Positions 1 to 7,940 of a DNA stretch of 64,000 nucleotides are shown here, piece after piece. Numbering within the stretch: position 1 is the first letter of the stretch; each line of letters starts with the position of its first letter. Both the position numbers and the translations under genes were made by a program. This stretch comes from Olsenella porci (GTDB lineage Bacteria > Actinomycetota > Coriobacteriia > Coriobacteriales > Atopobiaceae): assembly GCF_009695875.1 (NCBI RefSeq), contig NZ_VUNC01000003.1:1-64000 (forward strand). The letters are read 5' to 3'. The notes beneath the pieces are model-generated. The model did no database searches and was not told the origin of the DNA. It saw nothing but the letters and a program-made list of their open reading frames with translations.

Positions 1-42
1 TCGTCGGTTCGGGGCTGAGCCTAGTTGGTGAAAGTGGTGAAA

Positions 43-474
43 CTACGCTGGTTTGGCTGGCGCATTCGCGCTGGTCGGATTGGGGCGCGTGTTGGTCAAT
101 CTGGTGAAACCTAAGCTAGCGCTATCACAGCGGACCGCCAGCCACGCCACCCAGTCCTCGAAGTCGCGCGTGAAGCGCGCCCCGTGCCGCGCCCAGGGGA
201 CGGCCTCGGTGCGCACGCCGTGCTCCGGGCAGCGCACCCTGCAGGGCGCGTACTCCAGGTAGCAGGCCGAGCGCGCCAGGTCCATCGCCCTCCACAGCCT
301 GGGGGCCCCGCGGTTCGCCATGTCGTAGAAGTCGCAGGCCCTGCCGCATACGGGGCAGCGGCGCTGCTCGCGCTTGTAGGGCCGGACGCTCACGACGATG
401 CGCTCGGCCTCGATGCGCGCGCCCAGGACGACCGTGCGGGCCAGACCGAGGGCGAGAAGTAGTAGACTCTTCAT
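43..474 (-). pseudogene. ISL3-family transposase, N-terminal fragment
   Basis: The 143-codon reading frame carries the N-terminal zinc-ribbon typical of ISL3 transposases: two CxxC pairs (CPVC and the following Cys near residues 40-46, then CRVRCPEH near 77-84) and the conserved YDMANRGAPRLWRAMD-like stretch that precedes the HTH. A full ISL3 transposase is about 400 residues or more with a DDE catalytic core; none of that core is present. From about residue 117 the frame runs into unrelated sequence (the last 26 residues look like random read-through), so the break lies near position 125. It is a dead fragment, useful only as a marker of past insertion beside plsY. Confidence 0.75.
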
Positions 475-632
475 GCGTCACACCTCTTCGGTTGTCTGAA
501 TTTGGCTTAGCAATCATAGGCGGATGACGCGGAAACGGCCCCTCCCGGGGCCGTTTCAGTTCCAGATCGTTGTTTTCGCCCGCTGAGCTGGGCCTATGCC
601 GGAATCTCTCCCACAGAAACCACCGAAGAGCC
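125..632 (-). mobile_element. ISL3-family insertion sequence, 5'-end remnant
   Basis: The remnant consists of the N-terminal part of an ISL3-type transposase plus the upstream end of the element. The right boundary is inferred at 632, because reading leftward from there the sequence begins GGCTCTTCGGT, which resembles the known ISL3-family terminal repeat start (GGCTCTT). The left boundary near 125 is where the transposase similarity stops. No matching left terminal repeat is visible, so the element is truncated and cannot move on its own. Possible 8-bp target sequence ATTTTTCT follows at 633-640, but its partner is missing. Confidence 0.7.
532..557. repeat. Perfect 11-bp hairpin inside the IS upstream region
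   Basis: GAAACGGCCCC (532-542) and its exact complement GGGGCCGTTTC (547-557) flank the 4-base loop TCCC. It lies between the transposase start and the inferred IS end. Such hairpins near IS ends commonly block transcription entering from outside, but there is no T-tract here, so the role is inferred. Confidence 0.5.
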
Positions 633-709
633 ATTTTTCTCAGCAGGTTGCCGCGTCAGGGTGGTCGTGGTCCAGCGCTGCCTGCGGTTCCTTCGCACAA
701 CGACGGGGC

Positions 710-1330
710 CTACCCCCTCTTGTGGAACCTCTCCGCTATGGCGGCACGGGGTGTCTGGCCCGTGGCGATGCCACGGATCGCGTCTCCGTGCGCTAGGTAC
801 ATGAGGGCGGAGAGCACCAGGCCAAAGAGGGCCTTTCTCCAGCTGCCAAAGAGGGCCTCGAGCGCGGTGTAGCAGATGGGTATGGCCATGGCCCCGCGGC
901 ACAGGTATCCGGTCACCAGCACGGTCGCGAATCCCGCGACCGATGCGACGGAGCCCAGGAGCGGGGAGGCGAGGATGATGCCCGCACAGGTCGTGGCAAC
1001 CCCCTTGCCGCCCTTGAAGTGGTGCCAGGCGGGATAGTTGTGCCCCAGGGTCGCCCCCAGCACAGCGAAGGTCCCCGCTGCGTCCGCGGTGGCGGGGAAG
1101 GCTGCCCGCGCGAGTGCGAACGAGGCGACGGTCTTGAGGATGTCGCCCGCCAGTACCTCGACGGCAGCCCCCTTGCCCAGCTCGTGCCCCACGTTTGCCA
1201 TGCCCGGGTTGCCCACCCCGATGTCGAAGGCGGACTTGCCGCACCTCCTGCGGCTCACCACGTCGGCGGTGAGGAAGCTGCCGCATGCATAGCCGATGGC
1301 GAGGCTACCCAGTGCGCAGAGCGCGTCCAT
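710..1330 (-). CDS. plsY: Glycerol-3-phosphate acyltransferase PlsY
   Basis: PlsY is an integral membrane enzyme that moves an acyl group from acyl-phosphate to sn-glycerol-3-phosphate, the first step of phospholipid synthesis. The 206-residue protein is the usual family length, with hydrophobic segments throughout. Family blocks are visible: GSFLTAD near residues 17-23, GVGNPGMANV at 38-47 (matching the GSGNxGxTNV block) and GHNYPAWHHFKGGKG at 96-110 (matching the GHxxPxxxxFKGGKG block). The GNPGMANV block differs somewhat from the common GNIGATNV. The ATG at 1330 is chosen because the AGGAAGG ribosome site is well spaced for it; a GTG three codons upstream sits too close to that site. It stands alone between the IS remnant and the GH32-like gene. 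Confidence 0.85.
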   Translation of the reverse strand: MDALCALGSLAIGYACGSFLTADVVSRRRCGKSAFDIGVGNPGMANVGHELGKGAAVEVLAGDILKTVASFALARAAFPATADAAGTFAVLGATLGHNYPAWHHFKGGKGVATTCAGIILASPLLGSVASVAGFATVLVTGYLCRGAMAIPICYTALEALFGSWRKALFGLVLSALMYLAHGDAIRGIATGQTPRAAIAERFHKRG

Positions 1331-1354
1331 CTCGACCACCCCTTCCTCGCGACC

Positions 1355-2224
1355 CTAGCCGCGGTAGGTGTCGCTCACGCCGTCCGCCATGCCCCATCCG
1401 CGCGCGAACGCCGCGTCCACGTTCATGCGCACGAGCATGGTCTTGGTGAGTGGGAACCACCGCGTGGCGAAGGCGTACCTCCCGCCGTTGGCAAACAGCT
1501 CCACGGCGGACTCGTCCACCACGATCCTGAGGTCGTCCACGTGGCCGATGGGAGCCCCCACCTCGGTCCTGCCGCCGCCCACGGTGTGCGGGTTGGGACC
1601 GCGGAAGCCCAGGTACAGCACGCCCTCGCGGTGCCTCACGTACAGCTCCTCGTCCAGCACGACCGTGAACTTCTCGCCCGTGATCCCCTGAAGCCGGATG
1701 TCGGCGCGGTGGCTGCGGAACAGGCCGCCCGCGTGCGGGTCCATGCTCGCCTCAAAGGTGTGAAGCTCTGCCAGCTCCTCCACGGGGAGCTGCGTCACGC
1801 TCCCGTCCTCCGCGCGGCCCACCTGGCGCGGGATGGTCAGGCAGTTCTCCCACTTGAGCCCGCCTCGGGTGTTGACGTAGGGGGTGTCGGGGGTCCGCAT
1901 CAGGGCGATGGCGAGGGTCCTGCCCTCGTCGTCCACAAACTCCTGGGGAGAGGAGAAGTCAAAGCCATAGTCCACGAGCTCGCCCGGCATGGCGGCAGGC
2001 ACCTGCGGGTCGTCGGCCGTGGGCTCCGGCTGCGGGTTCCTCTCGACCGACCAGTGGATGAGGTTGTGGCTCGAGAAGCGCACGGGGCGAGACGCCGAGC
2101 CCGCGAGCGTCTGGTGGGCGTCCACCATGTAGCTGCCATCCCGTTGGCAGAAGCCATCCACCCGGTCGATGGTTCCCGTGACCGGCATGAGGTGGAACGC
2201 GTTTCTCCAGCTGTCCTGCGACAT
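1355..2224 (-). CDS. GH32-like protein (sucrose-6-phosphate hydrolase/levanase relative), shortened
   Basis: Residues around 14-60 resemble the start of the GH32 five-bladed propeller (HLMP ... SHNLIHWSV), DFSSPQEFVDDEGR near 89-102 matches the DFYAPQTF block of sucrose-6-phosphate hydrolases, and the C-terminal 110 residues look like the GH32 beta-sandwich (VDESAVELFANGG). At 289 residues it is far shorter than the usual 450-500. The nucleophile motif NDPNG is not recognisable (the aligned stretch reads IDRVDGF), and the propeller part carrying the RDP and ECP motifs appears deleted between HWSV and DYGFDFSSPQ. The frame is intact with a good ribosome site (GGGAGG). It may be an inactive carbohydrate-binding protein or a gene after internal deletion. 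Confidence 0.65.
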   Translation of the reverse strand: MSQDSWRNAFHLMPVTGTIDRVDGFCQRDGSYMVDAHQTLAGSASRPVRFSSHNLIHWSVERNPQPEPTADDPQVPAAMPGELVDYGFDFSSPQEFVDDEGRTLAIALMRTPDTPYVNTRGGLKWENCLTIPRQVGRAEDGSVTQLPVEELAELHTFEASMDPHAGGLFRSHRADIRLQGITGEKFTVVLDEELYVRHREGVLYLGFRGPNPHTVGGGRTEVGAPIGHVDDLRIVVDESAVELFANGGRYAFATRWFPLTKTMLVRMNVDAAFARGWGMADGVSDTYRG

Positions 2225-2549
2225 GTGATGCCTCCCCGCACGCCCCCCGAGGGCGCCTCGATTTCACTGCCACTACGGTAGCGCAGCAGGGCGGGTTGTT
2301 GGCCCCTCGCCGAGCGACGGGTCGTGCGCGGGTGCTCCGCTTACATCAGAGAGTGAAGCATGAATATAAGCCGTTTACAATTCGCACACGCCGTTCACGG
2401 AGGAACGTGTATCGCTTGCAAAAGTTTCGAACGTGTAAACGATTTTCACTTTTATATTTCCAAAAGGTTACATGAAACTGATATGGAAGAGATGTGGCCA
2501 TCTTTTAGGTTGGTCGCTCTCTTCCATGCATCGAAGAGGGGAGAAATCC
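2225..2549. promoter_or_regulatory. AT-rich divergent control region between GH32-like gene and pepT
   Basis: This 325-base gap holds no gene. The half nearest pepT (about 2350-2520) is much more AT-rich than its surroundings and contains an inverted pair CGTTTACA (2372-2379) and TGTAAACG (2434-2441), plausible binding half-sites for a regulator. The pepT ribosome site GAGGGGAGAAA lies at 2536-2546. No clear -35/-10 pair was fixed by eye. Confidence 0.35.
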
Positions 2550-3776
2550 ATGCAGCCAATCGACCGCCTCCTGCGTTACGTCGCGGTCCGCACGCCCAGC
2601 GACGAGAACAACGACTCGTGCTGCCCAAGCTCAAAGGTTCAGTTTGACCTCGCAAACATGCTCGCGGGCGAGCTTCGCGAGATGGGGGTCTCCGACGTCC
2701 GGGTGAGCGACGATTGCTTCGTCTACGCCAAGCTGCCCGCCACGGAGGGGTGCGAGGGCCGCAAGAAGCTCGGGCTCATCGCCCACATGGACACGGTCTC
2801 GGCCTACTGCGACCACGACATCAAGCCCAGGTTGGTCCACGACTACGACGGCGGGGACCTGCCCCTTGGCGAGAGCGGTCGCACGCTGAGCTCGCGCGAG
2901 TTCCCCGAGCTGCCCTCGCTCGCGGGACGCACGCTCCTGGTGTCCGACGGTACCACCATCCTGGGCGTGGACGACAAGGCGGGCATCGCCGAGATCATGT
3001 GCGCGCTCGAGCGCATCATCCAGGACGGTACGCCGCACGGCCCCCTGCGCATCGCCTTCACGCCCGACGAGGAGATCGGAACGGGCGTCTCGCACTTTGA
3101 CGTGGAGGGCTTTGACGCCGACGTCGCCTACACCATGGACGGCGACGCGGAGGACGAAATCCAGTACCAGAACTTCAACGCGTGCGACGCGGAGTTTGAG
3201 GTCACGGGCTTTGTCGTCCATCCCGGCTCCGCCAAGGACGTGATGGTCAACGCGTCCCTGCTGGCCTGCCAGATCAACGGGATGCTCCCCCAGGCTGAGG
3301 ACCCTCGCCATAGCGAGGGGTACGAGGGCTTCTACCACCTGTACCAGATCAGCGGCGACGAGGCGAGCGCCAAGCTCTCCTACATCCTCCGCGACTTTGA
3401 TGCCGCCTCGCTCGAGGCGCGCAAGCAGACCCTCCGCCACATCGAGAAGACCATGAACGAGCAGTGGGGGAGCGGCACCGTGACCCTCACCATCAAGGAC
3501 GAGTACCGCAACATGGCGGAGGTCATCGAGTCCAACCCCTTCGCCATCGACTTCGCGCGCGAGGCGTACGAGGCTGCCTGCATCAAGCCTCGCGTGACTC
3601 CCATCCGCGGCGGCACCGACGGCTGCCAGCTCTCGTTCCGCGGGCTCCCGTGCCCCAACCTTGGGACGGGCGGCTACGGCTACCACGGCCCCTACGAGCA
3701 CGCAACGGTCGAGGGCATGGAGGCAGCCACGGGCGCGCTGGTTGAGCTCGTCGGCGTGTACGCCCACAAGGGCTAG
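2550..3776 (+). CDS. pepT: Peptidase T (tripeptide aminopeptidase, M20 family)
   Basis: PepT is a cytosolic di-zinc aminopeptidase that removes the N-terminal residue from tripeptides. The 408-residue protein is full length for the family. The M20 metal ligands are in place: HMD at 79-81, DD at 141-142 and the catalytic DEE at 173-175, followed by the lid domain and the PepT signature GGTDG...GLPCPNLGTGG near 350-375. It also has the PepT-specific IKPRLVHDYDGGDL stretch near 91-104. ATG 2550 is chosen because GAGGGGAGA precedes it and homology starts there; an in-frame ATG at 2472 would add unrelated residues. The downstream carrier gene starts 88 bases later, suggesting peptide or amino-acid use. 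Confidence 0.93.
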   Translation: MQPIDRLLRYVAVRTPSDENNDSCCPSSKVQFDLANMLAGELREMGVSDVRVSDDCFVYAKLPATEGCEGRKKLGLIAHMDTVSAYCDHDIKPRLVHDYDGGDLPLGESGRTLSSREFPELPSLAGRTLLVSDGTTILGVDDKAGIAEIMCALERIIQDGTPHGPLRIAFTPDEEIGTGVSHFDVEGFDADVAYTMDGDAEDEIQYQNFNACDAEFEVTGFVVHPGSAKDVMVNASLLACQINGMLPQAEDPRHSEGYEGFYHLYQISGDEASAKLSYILRDFDAASLEARKQTLRHIEKTMNEQWGSGTVTLTIKDEYRNMAEVIESNPFAIDFAREAYEAACIKPRVTPIRGGTDGCQLSFRGLPCPNLGTGGYGYHGPYEHATVEGMEAATGALVELVGVYAHKG

Positions 3777-3863
3777 CCCCACTCGGCACGCCCTCGCATG
3801 GGGGAGGTCGAGAGGTTCGTTCTCATTCTTACAGTCAGGCACGACCATTGGAGGTATCGAGGC

Positions 3864-5429
3864 ATGGCAGAAGCTGAAGCCATCGACGCGCAGGACGCCG
3901 AGGCGGCCACGGGCGGGGAGAGCGCCCCGAAGAAGAAGCACAAGCTCCACTTCCCAACGGCAATCACCGTGCTCTTCATCGTGATGCTCTTCGCCGCGGC
4001 GCTCACCTACATCGTCCCCGCAGGCGAGTACTCAAAGCTCCTGTACGACAGCTCGCAGGACGCGTTCGTGATCACCAAGCCGGACGGCAGCCAGGAGAAC
4101 ATGCCCCCCACCCAGGAGACGCTGGACAAGCTGGGGGTCTCGGGCAGTCTCGACAGCTTCCTGGACGGGTCCATCACCAAGCCCATCGCAATCCCGGGCA
4201 CCTACCAGAAGGTTGACCAGCAGCCCCAGGGCGCGCTGGAGTTTCTCCTCGCCCCCATCAAGGGCGTGTACGACACCATCGACATCATCCTGTTCATCTT
4301 CATCCTGGGCGGCTGCATTGGCGTGCTCAACTACATGGGCGCGCTCAACGCCGCGGTCGCAGCGCTCTCGCGCGTGACCAAGGGCAAGGAGTACATCCTC
4401 ATCATCGTGTTGGGCCTGATCATGGTCGCGGGTGGCACCACCTTTGGCCTGGCCGAGGAGACCATCGCCCTGTACCCCATCCTCATGCCCGTGTTCATCG
4501 CGGCGGGGTACGACGCAATGACCTGCATCGCCGTGATCTTTGTGGGCTCCTCCGTCGGTACCATGTACTCCACCGTTAACCCCTTTGCCACGGGCGTTGC
4601 CACCAAGGCGGCGGGCATCTCCATGGCAGACGGCATGAGCTGGCGCTTCGTCGCTCTGGCAATCGGCACCATCATCTCGTTTGCCTACGTGCTGCGCTAT
4701 GCCCGCAAGGTGCGCCTGGACCCCAGCAAGTCGGTCTGCTACGACTTCAAGGACAAGATCGAGGAGCGTTGGGGCGCCCAGGGTGAGACTCCCGAGTTCA
4801 CCGGCAGGATGAAGATCTCCCTCGCGGTGTTTGGTCTCTCATTTGTGGTGCTGGTGTGGGGCATCGTGACCGCCCAGTGGTGGTTTGACAGCATGACTGC
4901 GGTGTTTCTCGCCTGTGCCATGATCCTGGCCTTTGTGTGCGGCCTCCCCGAGGAAACCTTCATGGACCAGTTCATCAGCGGTGCCGGTGACCTCATGAGC
5001 ACCGCGCTGGTCGTGGGCGTTGCCCGTGCCGTCAACATCCTCCTGGAGGACGGCCTTATCTCCGACACCATCCTGCACTTCTTCTCGGGCGTGGTCTCTG
5101 GCATGAGCCCGATCCTGTTCATCCTCATGATGCTCGTGGTCTACATCGTGCTGGGCTTCTTCATCAACTCGTCCTCGGGCCTCGCCGTGCTGTCCATCCC
5201 CATCATGGCGCCGCTGGGCGATGCGGTCGGCGTCTCCAAGTCCGCCATCATCGCGGCGTACAACTACGGCCAGGGCCTCATCTCCTACATCACGCCCACG
5301 GGCCTCATCCTCGCGAGTCTCGCGATGGTCGACGTGCCCTTCAGCCGTTGGCTCAAGTTCATCAACCCGCTGCTGATCATCACCATCCTCCTCAATGCGC
5401 TGCTCCTCATTGGACAGGTCGTCATCTAA
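3864..5429 (+). CDS. YfcC-family membrane carrier (ion transporter superfamily)
   Basis: YfcC/ArcD-like carriers are inner-membrane proteins of the ion-transporter superfamily; substrates proposed for the family include basic amino acids and small peptides. The 521-residue protein has a charged cytosolic N-terminus (residues 1-30), a first membrane helix at about 31-50, a roughly 90-residue external loop, then about ten further hydrophobic segments arranged in two halves. The stretch GGTTFGLAEETIALYPIL and the SSVGTMYSTVNPF block are typical of YfcC. ATG 3864 is chosen for the GGAGG at 3850-3854; an earlier in-frame ATG at 3798 lacks a ribosome site. It follows pepT and likely belongs to the same transcription unit. 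The substrate is not deducible from sequence. Confidence 0.85.
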   Translation: MAEAEAIDAQDAEAATGGESAPKKKHKLHFPTAITVLFIVMLFAAALTYIVPAGEYSKLLYDSSQDAFVITKPDGSQENMPPTQETLDKLGVSGSLDSFLDGSITKPIAIPGTYQKVDQQPQGALEFLLAPIKGVYDTIDIILFIFILGGCIGVLNYMGALNAAVAALSRVTKGKEYILIIVLGLIMVAGGTTFGLAEETIALYPILMPVFIAAGYDAMTCIAVIFVGSSVGTMYSTVNPFATGVATKAAGISMADGMSWRFVALAIGTIISFAYVLRYARKVRLDPSKSVCYDFKDKIEERWGAQGETPEFTGRMKISLAVFGLSFVVLVWGIVTAQWWFDSMTAVFLACAMILAFVCGLPEETFMDQFISGAGDLMSTALVVGVARAVNILLEDGLISDTILHFFSGVVSGMSPILFILMMLVVYIVLGFFINSSSGLAVLSIPIMAPLGDAVGVSKSAIIAAYNYGQGLISYITPTGLILASLAMVDVPFSRWLKFINPLLIITILLNALLLIGQVVI

Positions 5430-5456
5430 CCCTGGTTGGCAGCGGGCTCGATCGCG

Positions 5457-5488
5457 GGCGGGCGTCGGTCATTCGGCCGGCGCCCGCC
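5457..5488 (+). terminator. GC-rich hairpin after the YfcC-family gene
   Basis: GGCGGGCGTCGG (5457-5468) pairs with CCGGCGCCCGCC (5477-5488) through 12 base pairs including one G-U, with an 8-base loop. It begins 28 bases after the stop codon. There is no T-tract, so termination efficiency is uncertain. Confidence 0.5.
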
Positions 5489-5689
5489 TCGTGCGTAGGG
5501 GGAGCTGCGAGGTCGGTGCGCGGCTCCTCCGTGCGCCGTGATGGGGCATGGGGGACGCGCTGCCACGGGGTTGCCTGGCCAGGACGGTTGCGGGCACCTC
5601 TCCCCACGTGACGCATGCCTGCGTTGGGCTACCATCGAGGTAGCTCAGGACGCGGGGGGAAGGGCGTGATGTCGGTGTTCAGCCCCTTT

Positions 5690-6388
5690 CGCGACGGCCC
5701 CGCTGTTTGGGCTGTACCTGTTCAGTCTCGGGCGCACCTGGGGCGAGGCTCCCACGCGGGTGCAGGCAAACGAGCGGGCGCAGGCGATGCAGGCGGTGTT
5801 CGGGCGTCGCGAGCGTGGCTGCCGCGTTCAGCACGCGCACGACAGCCTGGTGTTTCGCGTCCCCTCGCGCGACGAGGCCACGGTCGCCCACTCGGCCATC
5901 GAGCTCTTTGCCGACGACTCCATGAAGCTCTCTGTTCCTGCCGTGGTGCTGGGGGAGAGGAGCGTGCGCGTGCGCTCGCCACGCTCTCGCGCCAGGCGTA
6001 CTTTCCGCCCGCCCCGAACGCGCTTCTCATCGACGCCCGGGCGACGCTGCACAGGGTCACGCGCATGGCGACCATCCTGGACGACTAAGTGCGCGACCGT
6101 GGGATCAGTTGGGGTTCGTATGCCGTCGCGTACGAGCTGGAGGGCATGGCGGGGGTCACGCTGTGGTCGGACGACCAGGCCTATTTGCACTACGTTGCGC
6201 GGCATGGCGTGCTCAGCTGCGCTACCACCGACTGCCTGAGCCGCGTTCGGTACCTGGATGACGGCGCACACGACAACTTCCGCGCCCGCCAGTTTGCGGG
6301 GAGCCACTTCTTCGAGGCGTGCAGCCTGCCGCCGGGTTCCCCGTCCGTGGAGGACAACCGGCTGGTCGGTGCCCTTCTCAGGGGATAG
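5690..6388 (+). pseudogene. Broken hypothetical gene
   Basis: Codon use looks coding but no single frame spans the region. A frame from about 5700 to 5950 reads ...LGRTWGEAP...SLVFRVPSRDEATVAHSAIELFADD; the sense continuation then moves to another frame (RALATLSRQAYFPPAPNALL, about 5960-6085), which meets an in-frame TAA at 6086-6088 and resumes directly with VRDRGISWGSYAVAYELEGM up to 6388. So at least one frameshift (about 5940-5960) and one stop codon separate three pieces of what seems to be one protein of about 230 residues. I do not recognise the family. A sequencing error could explain one lesion but not easily both. Confidence 0.5.
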
Positions 6389-6457
6389 GGGAGAGGGCGA
6401 GCCGCCTTGCCCGCGACCCATCCCGCTGGCCCCGCGGGGCACGCTCCTCTCGGCTGA

Positions 6458-6476
6458 ATGTGGAGCGTCTCCACAT
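6458..6476. repeat. 8-bp palindrome upstream of tRNA-fMet
   Basis: ATGTGGAG and CTCCACAT flank the 3 bases CGT, giving a perfect inverted repeat just upstream of the tRNA promoter. It could be an operator or a chance palindrome; no T-tract follows it. Confidence 0.35.
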
Positions 6477-6490
6477 CTGGTTGCCCGAGT

Positions 6491-6519
6491 TTGACATCGT
6501 CTGCCGTAGCCCCTATATT
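6491..6519 (+). promoter_or_regulatory. Promoter of tRNA-fMet
   Basis: A consensus -35 box TTGACA at 6491-6496 is separated by exactly 17 bases from TATATT at 6514-6519. The tRNA begins 32 bases further on. This is the clearest sigma-70-type promoter in the window. Confidence 0.75.
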
Positions 6520-6550
6520 ACTTTCTTGCGCACACGGTGCGCCCAGACAT

Positions 6551-6627
6551 TGCGGGGTGGAGCAGTCTGGTAGCTCGCCGGGCTCATAACCCGGAGGTCG
6601 TTGGTTCAAATCCAGCCCCCGCGACCA
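6551..6627 (+). tRNA. tRNA-fMet (initiator, anticodon CAT)
   Basis: The 77-base cloverleaf has anticodon CAT in the loop CTCATAA and the three consecutive G-C pairs (CCGGG/CCCGG) in the anticodon stem that mark initiator tRNA. The acceptor ends do not form a Watson-Crick pair at 1-72 (T opposite G), also an initiator feature. The T-arm GTTGG-TTCAAAT-CCAGC is intact and the 3' CCA is encoded at 6625-6627. Confidence 0.95.
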
Positions 6628-6637
6628 AAACTAAGGT

Positions 6638-6669
6638 CCCAATTAGCAGAAATGCTGGTTGGGATTTTT
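6638..6669 (+). terminator. Rho-independent terminator of tRNA-fMet
   Basis: CCCAATTAGCA (6638-6648) pairs with TGCTGGTTGGG (6653-6663) through 11 pairs including two G-U, around a GAAA tetraloop, followed by ATTTTT. It begins 11 bases after the CCA end. Confidence 0.85.
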
Positions 6670-7200
6670 GTTATGTAGAGACTCTCCAAACAGCCCGTGG
6701 ACGGGGTCGCGTGAGGGGGAGGTGCTCGCACTTCTATTGGTTCGTAGCGACTGTGACTGTTGGGCGAGCTTGGACAGAACGGCCTTGATGGTTGACCGGT
6801 CCTCTATACGTGTGATGGCGAAGCTCCTCCTGCCTGCGTCCTTGAGCGACGCGACCACGAGGTGGCCCTAGGTTCCGTCCAAGATCAGGAAGCGGTCGTG
6901 GAACGAGGATGCGTGGCGCACCGTCAGCTCGGGGTACTGCGCGTTGAAGGCTTCGACGTCCCTCTCCGTTAGCTTGGCCTTTGGGTGGGTCCAGATGGTG
7001 GACGCCACGCCCTCGGCCTTCTTCGCCAAGATGTTGAGCGTGCCCGCATCCACGTAGCCGTCGATGAGGATGATGCCCTCCTTCGCGCGTTGCACGAGCG
7101 AGACCAGAAGCACGCATGCGTTGTAGACCTGGCCCTCGAAGAACACCCTCTGGCGGGGCTCCTCGTGCGCCCCCATGTAGTTGAAGACGCGCTCGAAGCG
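6643..7200 (-). pseudogene. ORF6N/PLD-like protein, interrupted and truncated
   Basis: The frame reads from about 7200 leftward as RFERVFNYMG..., FEGQVYNACVLLVSLVQRAK, EGIILIDGYVDAGTLNILAK, FHDRFLILDGT, then hits an in-frame TAG at 6868-6870 and continues in the same frame as GHLVVASLKDAGRRSFAITRIE. This is the C-terminal phospholipase-D-like part seen in ORF6N-domain (phage antirepressor-like) proteins. The N-terminal ORF6N DNA-binding domain is missing: upstream of about 7200 the frame enters sequence that reads as an antitoxin on the other strand. One stop plus one truncation indicates decay. The region downstream of about 6740 is probably not part of the original gene, since it runs into the tRNA terminator. 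Confidence 0.65.
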
Positions 7201-7296
7201 CTCGCCGCATCGGCACGTGAGTCGGCGGCAACGGGAAAGGCCGATGTTTACGACGACGTTGAGGACCTCATTGCAGACTTGCACAAGGCAGTCTAG
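7197..7296 (+). pseudogene. Antitoxin C-terminal remnant
   Basis: About 33 residues (ALAASARESAATGKADVYDD followed by VEDLIADLHKAV) end with TAG at 7294-7296, directly abutting the ATG of the toxin-like frame at 7297. Composition and position fit the C-terminal half of a RelB/DinJ-type antitoxin. The upstream part is lost where the ORF6N-type fragment joins near 7197. Identification rests mainly on the toxin next door. Confidence 0.45.
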
Positions 7297-7556
7297 ATGG
7301 CTTATCGCCTCCAACTTGAGAAGCAATTCATCAAGCGATACTCCAAGCTTGCTCCAAAGGAGCGAGATATGGTTGACGCAAAGCTACGCATCCTTGCCCG
7401 TGACCCTTGGCATCCATCGCTGCGAACAAAGCGTATTCAAGGTACGGGGGGGTTGAGATCAGCGTGAACATGGACATCCGAATGACGATTTCCTTCGAAG
7501 GAGACAGGCTCATCGTCTTGCTTGACGTTGATCACCACGACAAGCCACTGAAGTGA
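7297..7556 (+). pseudogene. RelE/YafQ-family toxin with a frameshift at a G7 run
   Basis: From ATG 7297 the frame gives about 50 residues typical of RelE/ParE mRNA interferases (MAYRLQLEKQFIKRYSKL ..., DPWHPSLRTKRIQGT), then stops early at 7465-7467. In another frame, starting at the seven-G run 7446-7452, the expected C-terminal half follows (VEISVNMDIRMTISFEGDRL, then IVLLDVDHHDKPLK) and ends with TGA at 7554-7556. Adding one G (or removing two) would restore a standard-length toxin of about 86 residues. With the antitoxin also truncated, the module is most likely inactive. Confidence 0.7.
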
Positions 7557-7635
7557 AGGTCAATCCGGTAGCCTTCTCAGGGCCCCTAATGCTTCGCGGT
7601 GATGTTGCGGCTCCCGTCGGGGTGGGGAGGCGCCG

Positions 7636-7884
7636 ATGCACGACAAAGTTGATCTGTTCCTCTCCCTCTTTCGTGGTCGTGTGGACGTGCATGCCCATGG
7701 CTACCGTCGGAAGGACGGCGGAATTGGCTATGCGCCCGCCTGCAAGAACGAGTGGCGGCGCGGCGTCTGCCCCCGCGCTGCGGACAACAAGGTGAGCTGC
7801 GCGGAGTACCTGGCGCGCTCCTTCCTCCCACTCGGCCACAAGACGCTCACCAACCACTTCAGGGGTGCGGACGAGCGCCTGATT
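7636..7884 (+). pseudogene. Fragment of a TOTE-system primase/helicase (AEP N-terminus)
   Basis: The translation KVDLFLSLFRGRVDVHAHGY..., IGYAPACKNEWRRGVC, SCAEY, FLPLGHKTLTNHFRGADERL matches the N-terminus of TOTE conflict-system proteins: a short KxxLFxSLFRGRxDV block, a Cys/NEW zinc-binding segment, then FxPLT...HxRG of the archaeo-eukaryotic primase domain. In intact members this is followed by several hundred residues of primase and superfamily II helicase. Here homology stops near 7884, before the MGMT gene, and one expected zinc Cys (CAEC) is Tyr. The frame stays open into the next gene, but those residues are shadow. It is a relic of a defence or mobile element. Confidence 0.6.
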
Positions 7885-7940
7885 GGGGAGAAGGTGAGTG
7901 ACCATACGTACGACAAACGCGCGGGTGAGGGGAGAGACGA

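Noticed and set aside
6868-6870. Programmed read-through or recoding of TAG in the ORF6N-type gene
   Set aside because: The gene also lacks its N-terminal domain, so decay explains the stop more simply. No recoding signal is seen.
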